A stretch of DNA of 57,343 nt from Arthrobacter sp. UM1 (lineage in GTDB: Bacteria > Actinomycetota > Actinomycetes > Actinomycetales > Micrococcaceae), in contig NZ_JACWAB010000010.1 in NCBI RefSeq assembly GCF_020483305.1, positions 1 to 57,343 on the forward strand, written 5' to 3'. Of the stretch, positions 41,128 through 48,791 are shown one piece after another. A program made the position numbers and the translations under genes. Within the stretch, counting starts at the first letter, position 1, and each line of letters opens with the position of its first letter. Below the pieces are notes generated by a model. The model was not told where the DNA came from, searched no databases, and worked only from the letters and a program-made list of their open reading frames with translations.

Positions 41128-44100
41128 GTGACAAAACAGCTGGAGTCCAACCGCACCCTTGTGCCCTCGACCCGGGCGGAGGAGACGGGAGCGCGCGTCG
41201 TCATCGCGATGTACGGACTGGCGGCCATCGCCTCGGTCTTCGTGCTCCTGGTCCGCGCCACCCGACACCCCGGGCAGAGCACGTTCGTGGAGCAGGTGTT
41301 CGGGATCGTGAACATCCCGCTCGCCTCCACCCCCATCTCCGTGCTCGTGCTGTGGATCCTGTGGGGAGCGCTCGCCCGGCGCAAGCGGGTGGCGCTCATC
41401 GCCGTCGCCGCCTTCCAGCTGTTGGGAGCGGTGCTGTCCCTGCTGACCCTGGTCAGCCTGGTGCGGGAGGGCTTCCGGCTTCCGGGTCCGCCGCTCGCAG
41501 GCCCCCTGCTCGGGCTGCAGTCCGTGCTGGCCGTGCTCATCGGGCTGGCCGCTCCGTTCCTCCTCTACCGGCTGAAGCGGGCGTTCCCGGCCAGGATCCG
41601 CTCGGCTCTCTTCCTGCGTGCCCTCCTCGTGACGGGCATCGGGCTCCTCGTCTCCCTGCTGGTCCTCGCGATCCTGCTCAACGTGACCCATGTGCGCGGG
41701 GTCGGGGACGTGGAGCTGTTCCTCATCGCCCTCAAGCGGTCCCTCGGCATCAACGTCCACCTGCTGCCGCACGAGGCCGTGCGCGGCGTGTTCCTCATCT
41801 CGCAGGTCGTGTCCGCGCTTCTCGCAGCGAGCCTCTGCGCCGGACTGTACGTGCTCCTGCGCCCGAGCAGCCGCGAGTCCCACGAGGGCCCCGAGGCCGA
41901 GGAGCGCGTCCGCGAGCAGCTGCTGCACATGGAGGCCCCGGACTCCCTCTCCTACTTCTCCACGCGGCGGGACAAGCGGGTCTTCACGTCCTCGGACGGG
42001 CGGGCGAGCCTGACGTACCGGCTGATCAGTCCCGTGTGCCTCGTCTCCGCGGATCCCATCGGCCCTCGCTCCTCCTGGAAGCAGCTCACCACGGAGTGGA
42101 TGAGCGCCTGCCGTACCTACGGCTGGAGCCCCGCCGTCATCGGCGCCTCCGAGGCGGCGGCGCGGATCTACGTGGAGCGGGGGCTGAGCGTGGTCTCCCT
42201 CGGGGACGAGGCGGTCCTGCGCCCGGACCGCTTCACCCTGAACAACGCGGCCATGACCAGCGTCCGGCACTCAGTGCAGAGGGCGAGGCGGGCCGGCCTC
42301 GCCGTCGGCATCCACCGCATGCGGGACCTGAACGCGGAGCAGCGGGAGGCCCTCGCCACCACGGTCCGCAACTGGCGGACGGCCCGCGAGCGCGGCTTCT
42401 CCATGGCGCTCGGCCGGTTCAACGACGACGCGGACATGGACAGCGTCGTCGTCGTGGCCCATGACGTCGAGGGCACCCTGTTCGGCCTCCTAACGTTCGT
42501 GCCGTGGGGCTCCAACTCGCTCTCGCTCGATCTCATGCTCCGTCACCCCAAGGCGCCGAACGGCACCAACGAGCTCATGATCAGCGAGCTCATGGCTTTC
42601 GGCCGGGACAACGGCATCCAGCGCGTCTCGCTCAACTTCGCGGTGTTCCGCGGCATCTTCGCGGACGCGGACCGGCTCGGCGCGGGTCTCGCCACGCGCG
42701 TGAACTCGGGCATCCTGGGCGTGCTGGACCGCTTCACCCAGGTGGAGAGCCTCTATCGGGCCAACCAGAAGTTCGACCCGGAGTGGTCGCCCCGCTTCTT
42801 CCTCTTCGACGGCGCATTCTCCCTCCTCCGCGCGGGCTGGGCCGCCGGCGTCGCCGAGGGATTCCTCCCGGAGCTGCCGTGGAACAAGCCGTACATCCGC
42901 GAGCCCATGACGCGGGAGAGCTTGGAGCGCCTGCACGGCCAGTCGCTCACGCTCCGCAGCGCCGCGGTGGACGACGTCATGCACGTCCCCAACGCCTACA
43001 CCCGGCTGCGGCTCGCGCAGGCGTCCCGTCTGCGGGACAACGGCATGTCCCCCTACCCGCTCGGGTCCCGGGAGACCACGCGCCTCGGGCAGCTGGCGGC
43101 TGAGGACTGGGGTCCCTCGCGTCGGCTCAGCCTCTACGGCCGGGCGCGGAGCGTGCGCAAGCACGGCGGCGTGGTCTTCGTGGACCTCGTGGACGGCAGC
43201 GCGACCCTCCAGGCCGTGTTCGAGCGGGACTCGACTGAAGGCTTCGAGGCGCTGCGCACCGGGATCGGCACGGGAGACCTCATCGTCGTCGAGGGCGTCC
43301 CCGGAGAGTCCCGCAACGGAACGCCCTCCCTGCTCGCGAGCTCGTGGAGCATGGGGGCCAAGACGCTGCACCCGGTCCCGTTCCGGGGCCTGACGGACCC
43401 GGAGGCGCGTCTGCGCCGCCGCTCCACCGAGCTGCTCACCAACCCCGCGCAGACCGAGCGCCTGCGTCTGCGCTCCCGCGCGGTCCACGCGCTGCGCGAG
43501 GTGCTGACGGGAGCCGGCTTCATCGAGGTGGAGACGCCGATGCTCAACACGGTCCACGGCGGCGCCACCGCCCGGCCGTTCAAGACGTTCATCAACGCCT
43601 ACGGCGTGGACCTCACGCTGCGCATCGCCCCCGAGCTCCAGCTCAAGCGTCTGCTCGTGGGCGGCCTGGGCCCGGTCTTCGAGATCGGGCGCAACTTCCG
43701 CAACGAGGGCGCGGATGCCACCCACAACCCCGAGTTCACGGCCCTCGAGGCCTACGAGCCGTTCGGCGACTACACCACGATGCGCCAACTCACCGAGAAG
43801 CTCATCAAGCACGCGGCGCTCCAGGCGCACGGCTCGGTCAGCCTGCCGCTGCGGACGGCCTCTGAAGAGGCGGAGGGCGGCAGCGCCCTCGTCCTGACGG
43901 ACGTCTCGCGGCCCTGGCCGGTGGTGAGCGTCCTGGACGCGGTCTCCGAGGCCGTGGGCCAGAAGGTCACGCTGGACACGGACATCGAGACGCTCCTCGA
44001 GCTCTGCCGGGCTCACGACGTCCCCTTCCGCCCGGAGATGGGGCCGGGGGCGCTCATCGAGGAGCTCTACGGAGAGATCGTCGAGCCTGCCACCGTCTTC

Positions 44101-44460
44101 CCGACCTTTTACGTGGACTTCCCCGTGGAGACGAGCCCCCTCGCCGGTCCGCACCGGCACATCCCGGGGCTCGCCGAGCGGTGGGACCTCGTGGCCAACG
44201 GCATGGAGATCGGCACCGCCTACTCCGAGCTCGCGGACCCCGTGGAGCAGCGCCGCCGCCTCACCGAGCAGTCCCTCAAGGCCGCCCACGGCGACCCCGA
44301 GGCGATGGCCGTGGACGAGGACTTCCTCTACTCGCTCGAGACGGGCATGCCCCCGGCCGGCGGACTCGGCATCGGCGTGGACCGTATGGTCATGCTGCTC
44401 ACCGGCACCAACATCCGGGACGTCCTCACGTTCCCGTTTGTGCGCCCGCTCGGCTCCTGA
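41128..44460 (+). CDS. lysX: Bifunctional lysylphosphatidylglycerol synthase/lysyl-tRNA synthetase
   Basis: 1110 residues. The N-terminal third has about seven membrane helices. The DUF2156/MprF-like transferase domain follows (about 270-600; ADPIGPRSSWKQLTTEW, FTLNNAAMTSVRHSVQRARRAG, HPKAPNGTNELMISELM). An OB-fold anticodon-binding domain comes next (about 665-760). The class II synthetase core includes motif 2, FEIGRNFRNEGADATHNPEF, and motif 3, GLGIGVDRMVMLLTG. The fusion matches mycobacterial LysX (about 1170 residues), which charges tRNA-Lys and transfers lysine to phosphatidylglycerol to lower envelope negative charge and resist cationic peptides. The start is GTG 41128 with no ribosome site; TAGCAT 7 nt upstream suggests leaderless transcription. 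A separate housekeeping LysS would be expected elsewhere. Confidence 0.94.
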   Translation: MTKQLESNRTLVPSTRAEETGARVVIAMYGLAAIASVFVLLVRATRHPGQSTFVEQVFGIVNIPLASTPISVLVLWILWGALARRKRVALIAVAAFQLLGAVLSLLTLVSLVREGFRLPGPPLAGPLLGLQSVLAVLIGLAAPFLLYRLKRAFPARIRSALFLRALLVTGIGLLVSLLVLAILLNVTHVRGVGDVELFLIALKRSLGINVHLLPHEAVRGVFLISQVVSALLAASLCAGLYVLLRPSSRESHEGPEAEERVREQLLHMEAPDSLSYFSTRRDKRVFTSSDGRASLTYRLISPVCLVSADPIGPRSSWKQLTTEWMSACRTYGWSPAVIGASEAAARIYVERGLSVVSLGDEAVLRPDRFTLNNAAMTSVRHSVQRARRAGLAVGIHRMRDLNAEQREALATTVRNWRTARERGFSMALGRFNDDADMDSVVVVAHDVEGTLFGLLTFVPWGSNSLSLDLMLRHPKAPNGTNELMISELMAFGRDNGIQRVSLNFAVFRGIFADADRLGAGLATRVNSGILGVLDRFTQVESLYRANQKFDPEWSPRFFLFDGAFSLLRAGWAAGVAEGFLPELPWNKPYIREPMTRESLERLHGQSLTLRSAAVDDVMHVPNAYTRLRLAQASRLRDNGMSPYPLGSRETTRLGQLAAEDWGPSRRLSLYGRARSVRKHGGVVFVDLVDGSATLQAVFERDSTEGFEALRTGIGTGDLIVVEGVPGESRNGTPSLLASSWSMGAKTLHPVPFRGLTDPEARLRRRSTELLTNPAQTERLRLRSRAVHALREVLTGAGFIEVETPMLNTVHGGATARPFKTFINAYGVDLTLRIAPELQLKRLLVGGLGPVFEIGRNFRNEGADATHNPEFTALEAYEPFGDYTTMRQLTEKLIKHAALQAHGSVSLPLRTASEEAEGGSALVLTDVSRPWPVVSVLDAVSEAVGQKVTLDTDIETLLELCRAHDVPFRPEMGPGALIEELYGEIVEPATVFPTFYVDFPVETSPLAGPHRHIPGLAERWDLVANGMEIGTAYSELADPVEQRRRLTEQSLKAAHGDPEAMAVDEDFLYSLETGMPPAGGLGIGVDRMVMLLTGTNIRDVLTFPFVRPLGS

Positions 44461-44515
44461 CGCCGGAGCGGCCTGCCCACCCACGCTCATTCGCACCATG
44501 AATTCGTGCGACCCT

Positions 44516-44622
44516 GCCCCGTTCACACCCGGAATCGTGTAGCCCAGCCCGTTCACACCCGGAGCGCGCGGCGCTGCCCCGTCTACACCCAGAACCGTGT
44601 AGCCCAGCCCGTTCACACCCGG
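44516..44622. repeat. 30-bp-periodic GTTCACACCCGG repeats
   Basis: GTTCACACCC or a one-swap variant starts at 44521, 44551, 44581 (GTCTACACCC) and 44611, an exact 30-bp period. At the next level the array is a 60-bp unit present almost twice, with AATCGTGTAGCCCAGCC or a close variant between alternate copies. Further inverted repeats lie just downstream: CACCCGTTT...AAACGGGTG (44636-44673), and CGGGTGCGG / CCGCACCCG (44686-44724). No gene was found in this 596-bp gap. The repeats could be iteron-like protein sites or degenerate repeat DNA. Confidence 0.75.
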
Positions 44623-44762
44623 TTTTCATCGAAAACACCCGTTTCCGAGCGCCTTTCTGAGCGAAAACGGGTGCCACGGCAGAAGCGGGTGCGGGGAGGA
44701 CGAGCTTCAGGCCCTCCGCACCCGGAACTGTGCAGCCCCCCGTCCGCGCCCCGGCCCCAGCC

Positions 44763-44837
44763 TTGCCCACCCCGGCCCAAGCCCCTATGATCTAGAACAC
44801 AGTTCGCTCTGAGAACACCGAGTTCTCTGAGCGAACT
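44763..44837 (+). promoter_or_regulatory. Promoter and operator-like hairpin of the aromatic monooxygenase gene
   Basis: TTGCCC (44763-44768), a 17-bp spacer and TATGAT (44786-44791) form a strong promoter. Just downstream lies a 16-bp inverted repeat (44801-44816 / 44822-44837) with one mismatch and a 5-nt loop. Each arm is itself a GTTC-N7-GAAC dyad, so the site could hold two regulator dimers or form a hairpin at the mRNA 5' end. The predicted leader to ATG 45057 is about 259 nt. Confidence 0.65.
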
Positions 44838-45056
44838 CGTGCAACGGAGAACGCCGGTAGCCGGGTCGCAGACCCCGGGCCCGCACGAAGCCGCCTGCGC
44901 AGCCGCCGATGCAGCCGCCCGGACAGCACCCCGGGCACCGTCACGGCAGCCGTCCGGGCACTCGCCGAGACCCCCAACCGTCGCCCGACCACACCCCCAC
45001 CACGCCGACCAGACAGAAGCCCCCGACACCGCCGTCGGAGAAGGAGCCGGGAAGCC

Positions 45057-46946
45057 ATGCAGTTCCACCACCACGGATACGTCTCCCATGACCCGATGAT
45101 CCAGGCCGCGGACGGCGTCGGCGTCGACCGCCCGGAGGAGCTCCCGGACACGATGGACGTCCTCATCGTGGGCACGGGCCCCGCCGGAATGATCACGGCC
45201 GCTCAGCTCTCGCAGTACCCGCAGGTCAACACGCGCATCATCGAGCGCCGGCCCGGCCGCCTCGAGGTGGGCCAGGCGGACGGCATCCAGGCGCGCTCGG
45301 TGGAGACGTTCCAGGCGTTCGGTTTCGCCAACCGGGTCATCGACGAGGCATACCACATCACCGAGATGGCCTTCTGGAAGCCGGACCCCGAGAAGCCGGA
45401 GAACATCATCCCCGGCGCCCGCCCGGTGGACGACCCGCACGGCGTCAGCGAGTTCCCGCACCTCATCGTGAACCAGGCCCGCATCCTGGACTACTTCGCC
45501 GAGTTCATGCGGAACTCCCCGGCCCGCCTCACGCCGGACTTCGGCTACGAGTTCGTCACCCTGACGGTCGAGGACGGCGAGGAGCACCCCGTCGTCGTCA
45601 CCCTCCGCCACACCGCCGGCCCGCTCGAGGGGCAGGAGAAGACGGTGCGGGCCAAGTACGTCGTCGGCTGCGACGGCGCGCGCTCGGGGGTGCGCGCCGC
45701 GATCGGACGGAAGCTCGAGGGCGACCAGGCCAACCACGCCTGGGGCGTCATGGACGTGCTCGCGACGACGGACTTCCCGGACATCCGGCTCAAGTGCGCC
45801 ATCCAGTCGCAGCACGGCTCGATCCTGCACATCCCCCGCGAGGGCGGCCACCTCTTCCGCATGTACGTGGACCTCGGCGAGGTGCACCCCGAGAGCAAGG
45901 GCGAGATCCGCAGCACCACGCTGGACGAGGTCATCGCCAAGGCGAACGCGATCCTGCACCCGTATTCGCTCGACGTGAAGCACGTCGCCTGGAACAGCGT
46001 CTACGAGGTGGGCCACCGCCTCACGGACAAGTTCGACGACGTCGACGACACCGACGACGCCCGCCAGCCCCGCGTCTTCATCACGGGCGACGCCTGCCAC
46101 ACGCACTCCGCCAAGGCGGGCCAGGGCATGAACGTCTCGATGCAGGACGGCTTCAACATCGGCTGGAAGCTCGGCCACGTCCTCTCTGGCCTCAGCCCGG
46201 AGTCTCTGCTGCGGACGTACTCGGCGGAGCGCCAGGTCATCGCGAAGAACCTCATCGACTTCGACAGGGAGTGGTCCACGCTCATGGCCACCCCCTCGGA
46301 CCAGCTCCCGGACCCGGAGTACCTCGAGGACTTCTACGTCAAGACCGCGGAGTTCCCGGCCGGCTTCATGACCGAGTACACCGAGTCCCAGATCACCGGC
46401 GGCCAGGAGCACCAGGGCCTCGCCAAGGGCTTCCCCGTGGGCAAGCGCTTCAAGTCCGCGCGGGTCAACCGGGTCTGCGACGCGTTCCCGCTGCACCTCG
46501 GCCATCAGGCGACGGCGGACGGGCGCTGGCGCGTCTACGTCTTCGCGGACGAGGGCGCAGGCGAGGGCCGCTCGGAGACCCTGCGGCGCTGGGCGGAGTG
46601 GATGGAGACCTCGCCCGAGTCGCCGGTCAACCGCTTCACCCCGGCCGGGGCCGACAAGGACGCGCTGTTCGACGTCAAGGCGGTCTTCCAGGAGGAGCAC
46701 CTCGACGTGAAGATCAACGACGTCCCCGCGGTCTTCACCCCCGAGGTGGGCCCGTACCGCCTGCGCTACCTCGAGAAGGTCTACGCCTCCCTGCCGGATG
46801 AGGACGTCTTCGCCGAGCGGGAGATCAGCCGGGAGGGGTGCGTCGTCGTCGTCCGGCCGGACCAGTACGTGGCGGGGGTCTTCCCCCTCACCGAGCCGGA
46901 AGCGCTGGGGCGGTTCTTCGAGCCGGTCTTCCTCGAGCAGAGGTAG
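45057..46946 (+). CDS. FAD-dependent aromatic monooxygenase (phenol 2-monooxygenase/3-hydroxybenzoate 4-monooxygenase type)
   Basis: 629 residues, class A flavoprotein hydroxylase. Landmarks are the FAD motif VLIVGTGPAGMITAAQL (about 36-52), the DG motif YVVGCDGARSGVRAAIG, and the second FAD motif FITGDACHTHSAKAGQGMNVSMQDG. The C-terminal thioredoxin-like domain (about 450-629) characteristic of phenol hydroxylases ends with CVVVVRPDQYVAGVFPL. The N-terminus MQFHHHGYVSHDP matches 3-hydroxybenzoate 4-hydroxylase (MobA-like) proteins, so hydroxylation of 3-hydroxybenzoate or a related phenol is the best guess. No ring-cleavage gene is nearby. ATG 45057 has GGGAAG and GAAGGAG upstream. Confidence 0.88.
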   Translation: MQFHHHGYVSHDPMIQAADGVGVDRPEELPDTMDVLIVGTGPAGMITAAQLSQYPQVNTRIIERRPGRLEVGQADGIQARSVETFQAFGFANRVIDEAYHITEMAFWKPDPEKPENIIPGARPVDDPHGVSEFPHLIVNQARILDYFAEFMRNSPARLTPDFGYEFVTLTVEDGEEHPVVVTLRHTAGPLEGQEKTVRAKYVVGCDGARSGVRAAIGRKLEGDQANHAWGVMDVLATTDFPDIRLKCAIQSQHGSILHIPREGGHLFRMYVDLGEVHPESKGEIRSTTLDEVIAKANAILHPYSLDVKHVAWNSVYEVGHRLTDKFDDVDDTDDARQPRVFITGDACHTHSAKAGQGMNVSMQDGFNIGWKLGHVLSGLSPESLLRTYSAERQVIAKNLIDFDREWSTLMATPSDQLPDPEYLEDFYVKTAEFPAGFMTEYTESQITGGQEHQGLAKGFPVGKRFKSARVNRVCDAFPLHLGHQATADGRWRVYVFADEGAGEGRSETLRRWAEWMETSPESPVNRFTPAGADKDALFDVKAVFQEEHLDVKINDVPAVFTPEVGPYRLRYLEKVYASLPDEDVFAEREISREGCVVVVRPDQYVAGVFPLTEPEALGRFFEPVFLEQR

Positions 46947-46971
46947 GGGCTGCGCTCTCCCTCCCCTCCGG

Positions 46972-47007
46972 CCTGCCCGGCCTGCCCGGCCTGCCCAGCC
47001 TGCCCGG
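46972..47007. repeat. Four 9-bp CCTGCCCGG tandem units
   Basis: CCTGCCCGG is repeated at 46972, 46981, 46990 (one change) and 46999, ending exactly where palindrome A copy 4 begins. This is a third case of a short tandem array abutting a palindromic element (compare 12836 and 14229). Confidence 0.8.
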
Positions 47008-47066
47008 AAAAGTGGCGCGTTTCGTGCAGTTTTCGCCCTGAAACTGCACGGAACGCGCCACTTTTC
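47007..47066. repeat. Palindromic element, family A copy 4 (divergent)
   Basis: 26-nt arms (47007-47032 / 47041-47066) with one mismatch and an 8-nt loop, 60 bp after the monooxygenase stop. The core GTGGCGCGTTTCGTGC is kept, but the outer bases are AAAA and the inner ones AGTTT. This is a variant that shares CGTGCAGT with the palindrome at 57187. Confidence 0.88.
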
Positions 47067-47150
47067 GTCGGGGGGGCTGGAGAAACGAGGCCTCCCGGGT
47101 AGCGTCAAGGACGGACAGCCCCGCACGCCCGCGACCCGGAGGAGGCAGGC

Positions 47151-48596
47151 ATGCCCGATCAGCTGAACATCCGCCCCGAAGACATCCGCCCCGAGCGCCC
47201 CGACGAGCACGGAGCCGCCGTCCTCGAGGACCTCAGGGCCGCCCGGCCCACGCTCTGGGTGCCGGACCGGTCCGCGGATCAGGCGCCGAGCGGGACTGAG
47301 AAGGGCGCCCCGGGCCAGGAGCCCGCCACCGGCGCCCGTGCCGCGAACCCGGTGCCTGGCCCGGCTGCGGAACCCGCTCCCGCCGGAAGCCCCATCTCCC
47401 CCGAGGCCCTCGAGGAGGCGAGGGCGCGGTTCGAGTGGTTCGCGCCGCTCGTCGAGCGCATCTGGCCGGAGACGGCGCCGAGCGCGGGCGTCATCGAGTC
47501 CCGCCTTGTCCACACGCCCGCCCTCCGCGAGGCCCTGCAGCGCGAGACCGACGCGGAGCTCGGCCCGCTCTGGGCCAAGTGCGACAACGAGCTGCCCGTC
47601 ACCGCCTCCGTCAAGTCCCGCGGCGGCATCAACGCCGTGTTCGCCTTCGCGCAGCGGGTCCTGGAGGAGAGCGGGATCGGCCTGGAGCGCGGTCCGCTCG
47701 TCTTCCTTGAAGACGGGGTCCGCGAGGCCATGTCCCGCCGCACGATCGCCGTGGGCAGCACGGGCAACCTGGGCCTCTCGATCGGCCTGGCGGGCCGCGC
47801 GCTCGGCTTCCGCGTCCAGGTCCACATGTCCGAGGACGCGAAGGCATGGAAGAAGGAGCGCCTCCGGGCCCAGGGCGCCGAGGTGATCGAGCACGCCGGC
47901 CGCTTCAGCACCGCCGTCACCGAGGCGCGGGAGGCCTCCGCGCAGGACCCCTCCTCCTTCTTCATCGACGACGAGCAGTCCTCCGACCTCTTCCTCGGCT
48001 ACGCCGTCGCGGCCCGCCGCCTCGCCGGCCAGCTCGAGGCCCTCTCGGTGCCGGTCACCGCGGACCGCCCGCTCTTCCTCTACCTCCCGTGCGGCGTGGG
48101 CGGCTCCCCCGGCGGCATCGCCTACGGCGCCACGCGGCTGTTCGGGGACCGGGTCCGCTGCGTCTTCGTCGAGCCGACCCATGCGCCCTCTGTTCTCCTC
48201 GGCACCCTGACGGGCCTCCACGAGCGCGTCCACGTCGCGGACATCGGCCTCGACGGCCTCACGGAAGCGGACGGCCTCGCCGTCCAGCGCCCCTCCGCGC
48301 TGGTGGGCCGGGAGGTCGGCGGGCAGGTCTCGGCGTTCGCCACGGCCGACGACGGCGATCTCGTCCGCGCCCTCGCCCTCGCGCACTCCTCTGAGGGGCT
48401 CAGGGCGGAGCCCTCGGCGGCGGCGGGGCTCGTCGCGGCGTCGTCGCTCGCAAGGGCGGAGGACGGGACGCTCGCCCGCGCGGGGATCTCGCGGGAGCAG
48501 ATCCGGCGCGGCACGCATGTGGCGTGGCTGACCGGCGGCGCGATGATGCCGGACGCGGAGTTCGGGCAGCTCCTCCGGCGAGGCGGACGGCCCTGA
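47151..48596 (+). CDS. dsdA: D-serine ammonia-lyase
   Basis: 481 residues. This PLP enzyme converts D-serine to pyruvate and ammonia. Landmarks are the PLP-lysine motif TASVKSRGGINAVFAFA (about 144-160), the glycine loop AVGSTGNLGLSIGLAGRALGF and LYLPCGVGGSPGGIAYGA. The N-terminal helical region has an extra Ala/Pro/Gly linker (about 42-78). ATG 47151 has GGAGG upstream. The next gene is an MHS-type symporter on the same strand; together they could import and break down D-serine (inference). No DsdC-like LysR regulator is adjacent. Confidence 0.92.
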   Translation: MPDQLNIRPEDIRPERPDEHGAAVLEDLRAARPTLWVPDRSADQAPSGTEKGAPGQEPATGARAANPVPGPAAEPAPAGSPISPEALEEARARFEWFAPLVERIWPETAPSAGVIESRLVHTPALREALQRETDAELGPLWAKCDNELPVTASVKSRGGINAVFAFAQRVLEESGIGLERGPLVFLEDGVREAMSRRTIAVGSTGNLGLSIGLAGRALGFRVQVHMSEDAKAWKKERLRAQGAEVIEHAGRFSTAVTEAREASAQDPSSFFIDDEQSSDLFLGYAVAARRLAGQLEALSVPVTADRPLFLYLPCGVGGSPGGIAYGATRLFGDRVRCVFVEPTHAPSVLLGTLTGLHERVHVADIGLDGLTEADGLAVQRPSALVGREVGGQVSAFATADDGDLVRALALAHSSEGLRAEPSAAAGLVAASSLARAEDGTLARAGISREQIRRGTHVAWLTGGAMMPDAEFGQLLRRGGRP

Positions 48597-48689
48597 ACCG
48601 GGGCGGAGACTCCTGACGCGAGGCGTAGTGTAGGCGTTCCAAGCAGTCTGGGACTGTGCGCGGCACGCGGGAAGCCTGTGAACCAGGTC

Positions 48690-48706
48690 AACTAATTAGA
48701 TTAGTT
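48690..48706. promoter_or_regulatory. Operator candidate AACTAAT-TAG-ATTAGTT
   Basis: A perfect 7-bp inverted repeat with a 3-bp centre forms an AT-rich island about 90 bp upstream of the MHS symporter start. TTACATAAAT follows directly and may hold the -10 box. The size and sequence fit a GntR- or TetR-type dimer site. No regulator gene is adjacent. Confidence 0.55.
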
Positions 48707-48791
48707 ACATAAATGCCCGTATCGTTGCCAATCGGTGTCGGCCGGAGATCCCGGGCGCCGCCGGGCCATGCACCCAAGGGAAGGAACCTCC

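Noticed and set aside
42490-44616. 708-codon minus-strand frame opposite lysX, starting with repeated VNGLGYT-like peptides
   Set aside because: The repeated peptides come from the 30-bp DNA repeat, and the rest is antisense to a well-supported lysX.
44516-44622. 30-bp periodic repeats as a CRISPR array
   Set aside because: Repeats are short and imperfect, the intervening sequence is itself repeated rather than unique, and no cas genes are present.
44613-48518. 1301-codon minus-strand frame opposite the monooxygenase and dsdA
   Set aside because: It spans two real plus-strand genes and their intergenic palindrome without a stop only because of base composition; no domains were seen.
48735-48791. 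GTG 48735 as the start of the MHS symporter
   Set aside because: The 19 added residues are unlike the family, and a good ribosome site precedes ATG 48792.
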